A DNA stretch of 64,000 nt from Raphanus sativus (GCF_000801105.2 NC_079516.1:47782908-47846907); one strand, 5' to 3'. Numbered from the stretch's first letter, positions 10,894 to 23,905 are shown. Program-made: numbers and translations. The notes: generated by a model from the sequence alone, not told the origin.

Positions 10894-11515
10894 TAGCAGA
10901 AGATAATAAAACTAAAACCGCTCATAGACATGAGAAGAAGCAAGTTAGCCTTCATCGTGGAAGAAGAGTCATATGAGCTTTGGTATCATCAACACACTTG
11001 TGTAGAAATATTATATATAAAGAGAGTTTAGCTGATGAGTTTAAGCTTTAAGTTTAAAAGCGTGTCCCAAATTTTGTTGTACATGATTCTAGATTTGGTC
11101 ATAAGATCTAAGGGGAAAAAGGCTTAACTTATCTTATGGGGCAAGTCATGAACAATGTTCAGTGTTGGAATCAACTTGTGTTACTTGGTTAGTTTCAGTT
11201 CAATTTTTCTTAGCTTTATGCTTTTGCAATTTTCACAGCAACAAATAATTTGTTTTTATCCTCTAATTATAAACTGGATATTTGAAGAGTTGGTATACTT
11301 TATTAGGAAGACAAAATCAGTAAAACAAAAGTGAAGGGGCGATGTACTCTGATGTCACTCCACCAAAGATTCTCTGATAAAATGTTTGGGAAGTTCTACA
11401 TATGGATAGTTCCTGTCTCTTATCTTACTTTCTTTTTGGCAAAATATAAAAGAGTAGAAACATTCAACGGTTCGAAATCCAAAAGTAGAGAAAATCAGGT
11501 CAAACCCTGGATTCT
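10894..11515. other. Convergent 3' intergenic region between ZW10 and PDIL2-3
   Basis: It holds the 3' UTRs of two converging genes. Frames here (for example 11331-11705 +) are antisense shadows of the last PDI exon. No separate gene or repeat was recognised. Confidence 0.6.
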
Positions 11516-14141
11516 TCACAACTCATCCTTGGTACCTACATTATCATCACCTCCCATGAGTTCTTCGAGTGAGAATTCATCTTCCTCGATCACTTCCCCG
11601 TCTTTACCGTCCCACGCTTTTGTCTCAACGATCTCCGGTGTTCCGTTCATAGGCACGTTTCCTTTTCCACCTGCACCAGCATCCTTCACAAATTCTCTGA
11701 TGTAACACAAACAAAGATTACGTGTTATAAGAACGGACAAATCACTAAACTGAGTTCTGAACCATTGTGATCTTTTAGTTGAACCAAACTTACAAGAGGT
11801 GTTGAAGCTCAAATGCGCTTTTAAGAGGAGCATACACTGCTTTCTTCACGTTCATGGCTACCATTGCTGGATAACCGTATCCTCCCACGTTGACTTTCTT
11901 CTCCAAATCCGGTTGCGTAACAGCCGCCACCCACACAAAGCTGCAAAGTTTACATGAGATTTTCATTCTAAATTTATGACATGTCCTACCACTTCTATGA
12001 CAACCCTAAAACAGGACCATGATGCAGCCGAGGGAAAACAATATTTCTTAGCATACCTGTAAGGATGTCTCTTAAACTTCTCTGCCACGGATAACAACAT
12101 GTCTAGATACTTGTTCCTTCCTTCAGCTTTGGAGTCGAGAATGTCTGGTAGGAAAGAGACGAAGCAAATAGCAGCAGAACCACACTTCTTTTCCATGACA
12201 TCCTATACAATCACCACCATAGAACAGATGTCAATGCCTTGATTTGGAGCAGAGTACCATCTAAAAGAGAAGTAAGATATGTGAAAACCATACCGGTCCG
12301 GTAAGTTCAGTTACTTCAACAGGCCCAGCACTAGACTCCACAAGTTCAGTAGCAAAAGATTCTATAGCTGACGCAGATCTAGCACCATCATAAGCATATG
12401 GGCTGCTTTTGTCTACACCAAATACCATAATGGTAGGGAATCCTTGCACCTTGAATCTGCTCATAATCGACTGCAATGTATAACAATCTTGGTCAGAACT
12501 AACTCATCACGGGACCAAATGGATACATGAGTTTTGATACAAAGATATAAGACTGTAACTATTTAAAGTGATTACCTGCTCAACATCGCAATTGACATGA
12601 CCTAATTTCACCTTCCCCTTCAAGTTCTTTGCAGCCCTTTTCCACTCTGGGGCAAGCTTTTTGCAGTGTCCACACCTTTTGGAAGAAAGGAAAAAAGAAA
12701 CCAAAGTTTTACACCTTCAAGTTGCACCGGTGAAGTTTTTAAGGCATAAACCGTCCCCACTGGGTCAGTAATCACAACTTACCAAGGTGCGAAGAACTCA
12801 ACGATCCAGAGGTCATTGCTTTTGATGACCAACTCATCAAAATTGGCAGAGTTTAGTTCCACAGATGCACTAGGCTCAGATTTCTTTTCATTAGACCCTC
12901 CAGTTGGCTTGCTTTTTCCTTCCAAACGGTCACTCAGAAGAGCTTTAATCTGAGAAAAAAAAAAGTTAACAGCATTCAGCATTTCTGAGTGCAAGAACAC
13001 GAGTTTGGCAGAGAAACGTTATATGTGCAACGCAAATTAAAATGACACAATGGCCACTTATAATTCTTCAATTTATATTTACTAAAATAGCTACAAAACC
13101 ATGAGAAAGGTGAAAACATTCTGCATTTAAAGATGCTGATCCCATTTTGATCATCATCGCTACCCTTTGGATTTTTGAAACTTACTTTTTAAGATTAAAA
13201 ACACAATCAGACCAGTGTTATATTTTGTTTGACGCACAATCAGTGAGATTCCACTACATAGCTATGCAGTACTTCAAGAAGGTATAAGTAAAATAAAAAT
13301 TTCTTCTATATAATTGAGGCATACTTATCAGGATATATAATATGATAGCAGGAACATCTTCTACAAATCTTTAAATTCACCCAATCATATGCCAAAGGAT
13401 AAGAATTTCTTGATAAACAGAAAAAAAGAATAAGTAACTAAGAATCAACAAAGGAGGCAAGTATAGTAACAAAAACCTGCTTGTAAGCAAAATTAGCAAT
13501 GGATTTAGCATCTCTAGCTCCTTGGTAATCAACAGGAGGCTTTCCAGGAACAAAGACCTTGATCGTTGGGAAGCCTTGAATACCATAATCCTATTACATT
13601 GTAGCAGAGTTAAAAAAAAAAAAGTTAGAAGCTTTGGATGATGATGACTATCTCACTGTGTCAGATCACTGAAATAAATAAAAAAAACCATAAACCTGAG
13701 CAGCAGACTGGTGAGCGTCTGCATCAATAGCTGCCACAGTAGCAACACCTTTCAGAACAGTAGCCACTTTCTCCCATGTTGGTGTGAGAGCTTTGCAATG
13801 ACCACACCATGGTGCAAAGAACTCTACCAACACTACTCCATTTGAATTAAGTACCTGACATGATGTTTTAACAACAAACAACATCAAATTCCTCATCCCG
13901 GTTTATCCAAATAACAAATTGTTAAATCATAAATAAAAAAACTAAACCGGATCTGTAAACCACAGCTGATAAATCACGACAGGACTCAATCTACAAAAAA
14001 AGATGTTACCTTGGATTTGAAGTTAGAAGCAGTGAGCTGAACCACAGGTGACGAGGATCCGTAAAGAGCGTTGGTGAGATTGAGGAATCCCAATAACAGA
14101 GACAGGAGGGTGAGCAACGTTAGTGGTGATCTCTTGTACAT
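11516..14141 (-). CDS. PDIL2-3: Protein disulfide isomerase-like 2-3, two thioredoxin domains, KDEL, 9 exons, 440 aa
   Basis: Exons in coding order: 14141-14010, 13854-13696, 13590-13477, 12949-12783, 12675-12576, 12470-12294, 12202-12057, 11940-11794, 11696-11516; 1323 nt in frame. A signal peptide (hydrophobic residues about 6-26) precedes two a-type thioredoxin domains, each with FAPWCGHC (active CGHC at 61-64 and 192-195). A C-terminal P5/PDIA6-type domain and the ER-retention tail KDEL follow. It catalyses disulfide formation and exchange in the ER lumen. The a-domain TIKVF and TIMVF cis-Pro strands are present, so both sites look functional. The length equals the 440 aa of the Arabidopsis protein, and the place next to ZW10 matches At2g32920. 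Intron 3 (12950-13476) is the longest. Confidence 0.93.
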
Positions 14142-14383
14142 TGTTTCTTCCGCTTCTCTCTTTCTTTCACTTTTTTTTTGTCTCCAGAAAAAAAAATTGC
14201 TCTCTCTTTTCTCGCGATCCTGCGAAGCAGCAGATTTAAGAACACCAGGCTCCGTGGAGTTACGTAGGTTGACCAATAATGTCGTGACACGTCAGCGTAA
14301 GATGGTTGTTGTCTCTTTGCTCCAGTTCTGCGCAGAGCCTCCGACTCAAAGAGTGTGATTCCATTATTTTGGTTTTATTTTTA
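14142..14383. promoter_or_regulatory. Upstream region of PDIL2-3
   Basis: Upstream of the minus-strand ATG lies a pyrimidine-tract-rich leader (CTTTTTTTTTGTCTCC-type on the plus strand). GACACGTCAG at 14284-14293 has an ACGT core, in the same class as plant stress-response elements. No clear TATA box was seen. ER-stress regulation is plausible for a PDI gene but is inference. Confidence 0.35.
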
Positions 14384-14648
14384 CTCCCTCCATTTCAAAT
14401 TAATACATGTTTTACAAAAAAAAATTATTTTTTAAAAGATGTATTTTTTTACCTTTTCAATGCAATTTTAATAAATAATAACGAAAAGATGTAATTTTCA
14501 AAAAATCAATTGCATTTATTAAATTTTGATTGGTTAAAAATTATGAAAAAAAAAAGTTAATCACAAAAAGCTATATATTTGATAGTAAAATCTAATATGT
14601 TTTATTAATAAATGAAAAACCGAAACATGTAATATTTTGAAATAGGAG
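14384..14648. mobile_element. Stowaway-like MITE (265 bp)
   Basis: Ends are inverted repeats: CTCCCTCCATTTCAAATTAA on the left and, read on the other strand, CTCCTATTTCAAAATATTAC on the right. The element is flanked by TA (14382-14383, 14649-14650). CTCCCTCCGTTTC-type ends with TA duplications are typical of Tc1/mariner-derived MITEs. Confidence 0.75.
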
Positions 14649-14650
14649 TA

Positions 14651-15284
14651 GTATTTTTAGCGGTCTACTCGTAGTATTCTATTTAATCACTGATTTTGGA
14701 ATATAAATTTTGTAACATTCTTCTATTTTTACTCTACAATAAGATAAAAATAAGTTTATTCAACTATTTTCTTTACCCAACTTTATTATAAAAATTACTC
14801 TAAATTGATTGAAAAAGAAAATCCATTGAAAATGGTTTTACAACTGATATAAATATATATATTTTAAAAGAATTTATCCATGATGATTCTGTTTACACCA
14901 CACTGAATTATTTTATAAAGATTCTCATATAGCAATTTTATTTACCTTTACACAGCTTATTGAAAATCTCTTATATTTTTTATGGCGTAAAATCATTAAT
15001 AAACATTTAATCAAATAACTGTTTAATTTCTTCTGCAAAAGAAAATAATCTTTTCAATTCTTCAGTTCCCAATCACAATTTTCCATCCCCAATCACACAA
15101 TTTTCCACTGGTGTATATAAACAGATGGAATATATAAATTGGCTGATAAAATAGATTAAATAAAAAAGATACTGAAAATTGTTAGATGATGTCAAATTTT
15201 GTTTTATTAACCAATTTAAAAACATTGTTCATTTCCTATTTTGTTTCAGCCATGAATGAAACCAAAAAGAAAAGAAAAAGAGTA
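14651..15284. other. AT-rich spacer
   Basis: No coding frame is supported. A short direct repeat of CCCAATCACA occurs near 15066 and 15088. Confidence 0.4.
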
Positions 15285-16504
15285 TCCCCTTAGTATTAAT
15301 AGAGGAGCAATTAAAAAGAACAACCTTTAAAGAGTAGAATTATTACCATGTTGCCATTTTGCATAGGTGTCTTCCTCACAATTCACCTCAGTCTTTCTAT
15401 GCATTAATCCTTAAATTACTAGATTATTTACATCAGTTGCCATTGGTATGTCACAAATTTACAGCATGATTTTTCATTACATTTTGACTATAGTTACTGA
15501 TTTTTGTTTTTGATGACCTAATCTATGGAACGTAGTGGTAACTGAAACCAAATTAATGATTGATAGCTAACTATTTCTATAATTACGACCATGACTTATT
15601 CAAAATGTAAATGTTAATGTGTTTCCCTCTCTCTCTAAAATGTTAACGTTTTTTGGTTAAAATTTTTACAATAGGAAAATGCAATTAATATTCCACCATC
15701 TAGAAGTCTTTTGGTTCTGGTCCACAATTTGTATTCTATAATAAAAAATAAAAAACCAATATTAAAATGCTAGATCAGTGGTTTACATCTCAATTTAATT
15801 TACCGGTTTTCTCAAGTGAAAGTAATGTATATTAGTATTTTCGGGATTTTAGAAGATCACAATTTTATTGAATTAAACATTCAGGAAGCATATTATTGGA
15901 TTACACCACACAAATGCTTAAACACGTAACGTGTCCTCTTTATAGGATTGCAGAGATATTATATTTAATTTCTATGCCTTTCTTAATTAAATTTGTAAAT
16001 AGTTATGCTACTAAACTTTGTTTGTTCTCTTTATAGGATTGCAGACAATGGAGTTTAATTTCTATGAGTGGCGATTCTTTTTTTTAATGTTTTTTTAATT
16101 TTGTTGCCCTCCTTTTCTGCTTTATTATTAATAGTACTTTAATGTTTTATTTATGTTTTTAAAAATATTATTCAGCATTTATTTTATGTCAACAATTATG
16201 TCTTATAAGTTTCAAGTGAATGACCCATTTCAAACTTGAGATAGATTCTTATATTTTAAAACAAATACAAATCCATAAAGTAATCTTATTTTAAACCAAT
16301 ATATCTATCCTCAACTTTTTAACATAAAACATGATATTTTTTATTTGTATCCTCTAATGCATATATTTGTGTTATCATTGTCTCACTTTTATCATATTTT
16401 ACATATTTATACTATACATGTATATTAACAATTTAAAAAATATTACGTACGTAAAATAATTTATTAATTTTTTCACCCCGCGCAAGGCGCGGATCATATC
16501 CTAG
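15285..16504 (+). mobile_element. Non-autonomous Helitron (1220 bp)
   Basis: The 5' end TCCCCTTAGTATTAATAGAG begins at 15285 after an A. The 3' end is a hairpin (CCGCGC, AAG loop, GCGCGG at 16478-16492) followed by ATCATATC and CTAG (16501-16504), then a T. This is the Helitron layout: A|TC...hairpin...CTRR|T. There is no RepHel frame. The 3' end lies about 105 bp downstream of the ZFN2 stop codon. Confidence 0.78.
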
Positions 16505-16609
16505 TAAGAAGATAAACCATTTCCAAGATCTCCTTCCAAAAATAAATTGACAAAAAAGGGAAGGGGATCATTTGAGATTGTCAGATATTTGATTCTGAGA
16601 TCATCATGA

Positions 16610-18877
16610 TCATGAAGCATTATCGGATGAGTCCTGCTTTCCTGACTTGTCCAGTTGTGAAGCATTATCGGAAGATTCGTTTTTCTTAGTCTCTGAACTT
16701 GGACTCTCTGCATCAGATTTACCATTAGACAAGGCGGTTGCATCAGAGATGTTTAGCTGTGATGGCTCCTGCACTTCAGACTTGTCTGATCTTTCGTCTT
16801 GTTTCTCAGTCCCTGTAGAAGGTTTATTACCATTGGAGAGAGCAGATGAGTCAGACCGGCTTGGCAGATGATGAGTTGTAACAGGTGAAGAATAAGGCAG
16901 AGAAGGCATGACCAGGCTTGTGCCATCGTAAGGGTTTAGTGGCAGTGGGTGAGCAAATTTGCAGTTTGCTCCGTACTTGCAGAACCCGGCCTTGAAGTTA
17001 CCACAAGCTGGTTGTCCCTGAACACAGCAAATGCAGAGTAATTAGTATTACCAAAAAAACACAAAAAAAAAAAAGATAAGAGAACTCACTGGTCTAGCTG
17101 GAAGAACATGGTTTAGGAGATTTGGTGGTGATATTAACATCCTTTCTTTGGGATGAAAGTATTTGCAATCATCTCCATATTTACAGGTTCCAGTGTTCAT
17201 GAAAAACCTACATTCAGGTGATTCAGAGAGACTGGACTGATGCGACGTGACTCCCACAGGCACAGATGCACTGGAGCTGGAGTCAGGTTGACTTTTCACA
17301 TAATAAATGGGGTTAGTTCCAGCCTGCACCAGGGGGGCACAAAACGAAAACATTCAAATTAAGACATTCTTTATGCTAAATTGTAAGGGTCAGAGCCCTA
17401 GTATAGTGTCTATCTATTAATAGTATAGATACGAGCAAAGATATTTAAGACCTACCATGTAAGTAGACCAGCCCTGAGGAGGAGCGACCATGAAGGGCAT
17501 ATAGGCCTGAGGGTGAGGAACTTGAGGACGCGGCATGGCTCCATAGTTTGCAGGAGGAGGAGGAGGTGGTGGCATAACTCCATATGTTGCAGGAGGCAAA
17601 GACATCATCGTCAACCCACCTCCATAAGGAAACCCAACAGAAGGAAAGCTAGACATTCCATATGGAGAAGAATGGCCATTATGAGGCTGAGGATTAGGAT
17701 GAGGATGATGGAATTTGCAGGCAACTCCGAATCTACACACTCCTTTCTGCATGTAATATGGGCATGACTTCTCACCCTGTTGGAGACGAGAAACAGATAA
17801 TAAATTTTACTGCAAAAAACAATGCAACTAGGTGATGAAATAATCTCTGACCTGTCGCATAGGATAACCGAGAACATTGAACAGCACGGGTCCAGCACCG
17901 TTCCTGTCTTTTGGGTGGTGATATTTACATGTTGAGCCATATTTGCATGCTCCTGTCTTCAGAAAATACTGCGGATAAAATTGCATACAGAAGAAGCATG
18001 TTTTCTTTAAACTATTTTCAAGAGAAAATAAAAAAATAAAAAATCTAATATGTAGTAGTTACCTAATATGTAGAAGAAAACAAAAAAGTTTAAGTGAATA
18101 CTATTGCTAATGCTACATGCAGGAAACTTTGATGCATTCACTCAGAACAAGTTTAAGGACTACCTCACAATCTGGCTCTCCAATCCTCTCAGGCAGTTCG
18201 TCTCTGTGATACAAGACACCCTGCAACAACAACAACAACAACAACAAAAAAAAAACATTACAAACTGTAAGCTAGAAAGTGTACAGGAAGAGAGAGCTAA
18301 AAAGTATATCATACCTGAGGAAGATGAGAAAGAGGGTGGTTAAAACGGCAGCTGTTTCCATAGCCACACTGCCCAGTTCTTAGAAAGAACTGGCAATCTC
18401 GCTCACCGGGACGATCAGGATAAGGTTCGTTAACTGTCATCCTCCTGAAGGTATCTACAAAAAGCATTACCACCCAATAGCACGAGGACATGAGCATCAT
18501 ATAAACTAAACAACTAGGGGAAAGAAGAAAAAAACAAACTCAATCCATAAGAACTAATAGACCACGTCAAACGTTAAAAAGGACAATCAAAACATAAAGT
18601 TAACAAATGTTTGAGTACATTGTCAGAGAACAATCTCCCACAACATAATCTTCCATGGATTTAGAAGAAATCAATGAGAGTTTGAATGATATCAAAAAAA
18701 CAAAAAGATTATATGATCTTCAAACACATTACTGGAAAAAAACGTTTTTTTTTTCTTATGGATCCCCTAATGAAATAAAATAAAAATTGAAGATTACGAA
18801 AAACAGTAACTACCTTCAATGGTTTCGGAAGATTGAATTGACCCAGAAGAGTTTTGAACCTGCTGCGTTTCAGACAT
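16610..18877 (-). CDS. ZFN2: CCCH zinc-finger protein with five fingers, ZFN2-like, 7 exons, 446 aa
   Basis: Exons in coding order: 18877-18814, 18454-18315, 18220-18164, 17968-17852, 17776-17456, 17323-17090, 17017-16610; 1341 nt in frame. Five CCCH fingers are seen: [80 protein letters not shown] and [19 protein letters not shown]. The first four fit C-X8-C-X5-C-X3-H; the fifth has seven residues between the first two cysteines. A Pro/Gly/Met-rich linker separates fingers 3 and 4, and the tail is Ser/Asp/Lys-rich. Family members bind nucleic acid (RNA or ssDNA) and some have RNase activity. Between PDIL2-3 and COP1 the position matches At2g32930. The 3' splice site of intron 2 is embedded in a (TTG)n microsatellite. 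Confidence 0.92.
18221..18247. repeat. (CAA)n microsatellite at a ZFN2 splice acceptor
   Basis: About eight CAA units are followed by an A-run on the plus strand. In the sense of the gene this is a (TTG)n tract ending in the CAG acceptor of exon 3, replacing a normal pyrimidine tract. Confidence 0.8.
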
Positions 18878-20050
18878 GGCTCGTTATAACACAAACACAC
18901 AGTAACAGACACAAAAGAATCAAAAACTGGTATTTGTCTGTGTCTTTGGAGGAAAAACCAGAGACAGATCCTCTTTTGAGTGTGTAAGAAGAGACGATGA
19001 TCACAATGATTAACAACAACAACAACAAAGAGGACAAATCTGTGATTATTAAATAAAGGAAATAGATTTGTTTCTTTTTCTCTGATCAAAGATCAACCAA
19101 AGAAGAAGAGCAAATGTTAAAACGATCCTCTTCTTTCAAATTTATTATTTTCAAAAAGAAAAAAAATCTAAAAGAGAAAATATTCCAATTAGAATGAAAA
19201 TTTTTCCCTTTTCTTTTTTCCCACAATCTGAGATTTTCCGGGGAAAATTTTCGGATCTTCCTTTTTGGTTCTCTCTCTCGCAATGTTAATGTGTTTCAAT
19301 GTGAAAGCGATGAAAATAAAAATTGGGATTTAAATAAATATATATATAACAGTGCTGAGTTATGGTCTTTGCCCCCTCGTGTACGGTTTAATAAATTCTT
19401 CCGGTCCTTGCGAATTGACAATCTTACCCTTTCTCGTCATCGACTCGTTTACGCGTGATCTAATCTTCAGCGTCGTGGGTTGATATCGTCCGTCAGATCC
19501 GAACCTTGTGGGACCTACTCTATTCTCTTTTTAATCTTTCCGAACCCTTTTTTTAGTTGATCAAACTTCAATTAATCAAGGGTCCCATTAAATCATATAA
19601 AATTAAAAGTGAAAGAAATTAGTAAATACTATTCAAATTCATTGCATTTTTTCAGTTATATAATGCAATGCTTACTAATATTTGGTCTTATTAATTAAAT
19701 AATAACACACATAGATTTATATCACATATCTTTAGATTTTTAGGATTATATTTGATAGTTTATATAAAAACTTAATTTAATATTTAATTTACTTAGTAGA
19801 TTACATTTTTAGTTTAGCAAAAAAAAAGTAACACTAATATTACTTCTCCATTTGCTTTAAATTAATCCAATTAGATTTTTCATACTTAATTAATAAAACA
19901 CATTAAATTTTAGCACTAAATTTATAGTTTTTTGTGATTAACTTTTTCTTATAACTTTCAACCAATTAAAATTTAGTAAATACAATCAATTTTCTCAAAA
20001 TCTATAATTTATCATTATTATCTATTAAAATTGTATTAAAAAGTAAAAAT
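18878..20050. other. ZFN2 upstream region and AT-rich spacer
   Basis: Upstream of the minus-strand ATG are CAACAA repeats (19010-19027) and long pyrimidine tracts likely to be leader sequence. Beyond about 19550 the DNA is AT-rich with no supported gene. Confidence 0.4.
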
Positions 20051-20051
20051 G

Positions 20052-20720
20052 TATTTTTGAAAGAATTTTTTTTAAAAACATTGATTAATTCGAAAGAGAA
20101 AGAGTATTTATCAGCAACTTTTTACAACTCTATTTAGTTTTTTTTATAACTGGACTTAACCACGCTAATAGTTATGACTATGTTTACTGTATTTATGTGT
20201 TGACATATATCAATACAATCTTTTTCATAAACAAAAGTATCTCTATGGCCGAAAATGATAAAAACTGATTTATTCTATTTATTTATTTGCTATATAATCA
20301 ATTGTCAAACATTTCAAAAAAAATCAATTGCCAAACATTGATTAATTCGAAAGAGAAAGAGAAACATTGTCAGAGAACAATCTTATTTTTGAAAGATTTT
20401 TTTTTAAAACATTGATTTTTTTTAAAACATTGTTAAATACATTGATTTTTTTTAAAACATTGATTAATTCGAAAGAGAAAGAGTATTTATCAGCAACTTT
20501 TTACAACTCTATTTAGTTTTTTTTATAACTGGACTTAACCACGCTAATAGTTATGACTATGTTTACTGTATTTATGTGTTGACATATATCAATACAATCT
20601 TTTTCATAAACAAAAGTATCTCTATGGCCGAAAAATGATAAAAACTGATTTATTCTATTTATTTATTTGCTATATAATCAATTGTCAAACATTTCAAAAA
20701 AAAATCAGTTGCCAAACATT
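20052..20720 (+). repeat. Tandem direct duplication, ~260-bp units 379 bp apart
   Basis: The segment beginning ACATTGATTAATTCGAAAGAG (about 20078) and running through TTGCCAAACATT (about 20330) recurs almost unchanged from about 20457 to 20720. A third, partial copy of the start (CATTGATTAATTCGAAAGAG) sits at about 20337, joining the two. No coding capacity. Confidence 0.85.
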
Positions 20721-21272
20721 TAGTATGCAGTCACACCTAAATTGAAAGCACTTTATTCGCGTATCTAAATGACGGTGCTTGGGTGTGTGGGTCCTCTTCT
20801 TAATACTACTTTACAAATTTCCAACTAAAATTTATGAATTATGATAAATGAATAGTAAATGTTTTTCATTAACTCATGAGCAGTAGATTTAATATTATTG
20901 ATTTATCATTAAAAGATGTAACTAATGTCAAATTAAATTGGAATGCTCAGAATATCAAAGTTTTAAATCCTTAATAAAAGACTTATGAACATTTCAAATG
21001 GAAAATAATCATGTCGGTATTATAAGATTGATATCTAAGCTCAAGCTGATTTCTTTCTTTTAATATTTTTGAATTATATGCGTTTGGTTTACTTTCAAGA
21101 GAGATGTTATTAAGCTTAGACAAGCCGACCACAAACAAATTATTACGAGAATTTATTATTCAGTAATTGGAGGAAATAAATTTAAAAAAAAGAGCAGAAT
21201 CAAAGGTTATATTCGTCATATGCGTGCAGTGCAGAGTAAGGGGAAAAAGGGAAACGTAAACTACACGATATA
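20721..21272. other. AT-rich spacer without recognised genes
   Basis: Nothing coding is supported. Confidence 0.4.
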
Positions 21273-21501
21273 ATCCCTCTGTTTCATTATAAGTGTCGTT
21301 TTAGACTTGTGCACACGGATTAAAAAATCATTTAATTTTGCATATTTTTAATATAAAAACATCATTACCGATACAATTCAACCAATAGAAAAATAGAATA
21401 GAGAATAAAATTAATAAATTTTGCATTGAAACTCTAAAACGACACTTATTTTGCAACGAAAAAAATTCTCTAAAACGACAATTAATATGAAACAGAGGGA
21501 G
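21273..21501. mobile_element. Stowaway-like MITE (229 bp)
   Basis: Inverted ends are ATCCCTCTGTTTCAT and ATGAAACAGAGGGAG, each flanked by TA (21271-21272 and 21502-21503). Subterminal AAGTGTCGTTTTAGA on the left is mirrored by TCTAAAACGACACTTA at about 21433 and repeated once more at about 21470. Confidence 0.78.
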
Positions 21502-21503
21502 TA

Positions 21504-23650
21504 TTATTTAACGAGAACAAAGTAAAATGATGGTTTATATTAGAGAGTTTATATTATAATAAGACTACATATTTACTTTGAATACCATATATGTGAATTT
21601 AACACTGTGGCTTTCATATGTATTACATATTTACTTTGAATACCATATATGTATTTAATTGTTCTGATTAATTTGGTTGATTTTATTTGGTTTGAATTTT
21701 TCTGCTTTAATTATTTTACAATTTGATTCGGATTCAAGTTGCAAAATTCAATTTACTGTGGTTTGGACTTCGAAAGTTTCATTTACCCCTATGTAATGCT
21801 AAGTTTAAGTTTTAAGGTTAGATGAAGCAATTGGGTAAAATAACACTTAATGCAGTTTGGCAGAATCTATCAAGAGGACTTTTGCAGAATTCCTTCTTTT
21901 TAATTATTTAATTGGACAAAGAACAAATGTAGACTACACGTTGAGAATTACACAAGGACTATTGTCTTAAAAGCAACCCTAACCACAATTGAATTCACAA
22001 GTAGAAAAACAGATTTGAACATCTCAAACAGAATATATTTATTTTACTAATTTTTAGAGATTAAACTATTTCAATGTATCTCTGTTTTTCTTCTTCTTAA
22101 AGTTACTGCTTTCTTTATATTTAAAACAAAAAAAAAATTTCATTCTATATTTAGATGAAAGCTACTTTTTTACAAAAATATTTTAGAATAAATCTTATTT
22201 TTAATAGAATTTCTCTATTTTTTAAAGAAAAATAACAAGATATGTTATTGCGTAGTTTAGAATTTTTTTAACCATATTACCAAATTTAGTGTTGAAATTA
22301 GGAACGGCGTTTGATTTTTCGGTTCGGTTCCGGTTCAATTTTCTCGTTTCTAGAGATATAGGAACCGTTTGGTTATCTATGAAAATTTGGTTTATTTTGT
22401 TTTTGTTTCGGCTTGGTTTGGATAACAATTATAAAAACCGACTAATATCTAACAAACTTTTGGTTCCAATTCGGTTACGGTTCAGTTCTGATTTTTCGGT
22501 TAATTTTTTGATAATTCTGGGTAAAAACAGTTTTTTTTTTGGGTTTCTCGGATACAAATCTGGTAATTCATATAAATTTTAATATCTTGAATGAAAACTA
22601 TTAGGGTATTTATGTAATTGAAGATAAAATGGATGATTTAAAATACTTTAGATGAAAAAATATTCGACTATTTCAAAATTTTTGGATATTTCGGTCTATA
22701 AGTAGAATGTTTACAATATTTGATATTTTTAATGCTAAATATAATTATTATATTTACGTATATAAATTGTATTTTGGATATTTGAGTATCCATTCGATTC
22801 TCGGATTCGGTTTATCGACTGAAATATAGGAACCATCGGCTATTTGAACTTCAGTTTGGTTTTGAATTCAGTTTTTTTGGTTCGGTTTTGATTCGGTTTT
22901 TGGTTTTCGGTTTTTAAACTCAGGCCTAGTTGAAATTGTATTTGGTATTAAAATTTATTTTCTCCACCAACAACACTATATCATACATCAAAACTATTTT
23001 ATATTATTAATTTTTAGTTTTAATATATTTGACTAGTAATTTTTAAAATTTTTATCATATTTATATTTTATGTTTATTTGATAAAATTTGATGTTTAGTA
23101 ATGTGAAAATAAAAATAAAATAAAATAGTATTTTAATGTTTAATAATGTAAAAATAAAAATACAAAATAGTATATATCTTAATTCTAGAAATATTTTTTT
23201 TTGTAAAAAGTAATAATATCAATCTATTTGTAATAAATCAAAAGTTATTAAATATATTATTTTTAATGTTTGATGTGATTAAAAACACCAAAATCGGTAA
23301 AATATTATTTTGATATTTTTCTGGAGATGAAATTAGATTAAATTATTAAAGTTAATATTTTGGTGTCTTAAACTGACTTTAGATCTGTTCTATAGACAAA
23401 CTGGCTTTAGTAGATTCCTAAACAAATCGAAAAATGAAAATTAAGAAAAAAAATAGCCTTTAAATCAAGGTTATAGCAAGGTTTCTAATGGTGTGGTGGG
23501 AGAAGCCAAGTTTTGACTCGTACACTCAAAGAAAACAAAGTAATTTAGTGGTAAAATGGTCCAAACAAAAGTAGATTCAAGCACAAGAAATCTACTGCAT
23601 CGTGTGGAAAATCTTATGCGCGATGGTATTGGCACAAGTCAGAAGGGTAA
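21504..23650. other. AT-rich spacer with GGTTCGG-type repeats
   Basis: A degenerate GGTTCGGTT/TTCGGTTTT repeat region runs from about 22310 to 22925. The complementary class of sequence (AACCGAGACCG, AATCCGAAT) occurs near 57000-57560, so both may be fragments of the same dispersed repeat. No gene supported. Confidence 0.4.
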
Positions 23651-23902
23651 GGACATCTCCAACCCAACTCTATTTTTTTCTCCAAAATAGAGTAAAAGTG
23701 AGTTTGGAGTAGAAAATGCTCCAACCCTTCTCCATTTCTCACTCCATAATGGAATTTACTCCATAAATGGAGTAATCTAATTTCTTTTTGTTCATCACTC
23801 TATTATGGAGTGAGAAATGGAGTGGAGTTGGAGCATTTTTACTCCATAATCACTTTTACTCTATTTTGAAGGAAAAAATGGTGTTTTCCATTGGAAATGC
23901 TC
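23651..23902. mobile_element. Tourist-like MITE (252 bp)
   Basis: Ends are GGACATCTCC on the left and, read inward on the other strand, GAGCATTTCC on the right, flanked by TAA (23648-23650, 23903-23905). The interior folds on itself: ACTCCATAATGGA-type sequences recur in both orientations (for example AGTGAGAAATGGAG against CTCCATTTCTCACT). Confidence 0.75.
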
Positions 23903-23905
23903 TAA

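Noticed and set aside
22289..22582. 97-codon plus frame rich in Arg/Phe
   Set aside because: Produced by the degenerate GGTTCGG repeat, not by a gene.
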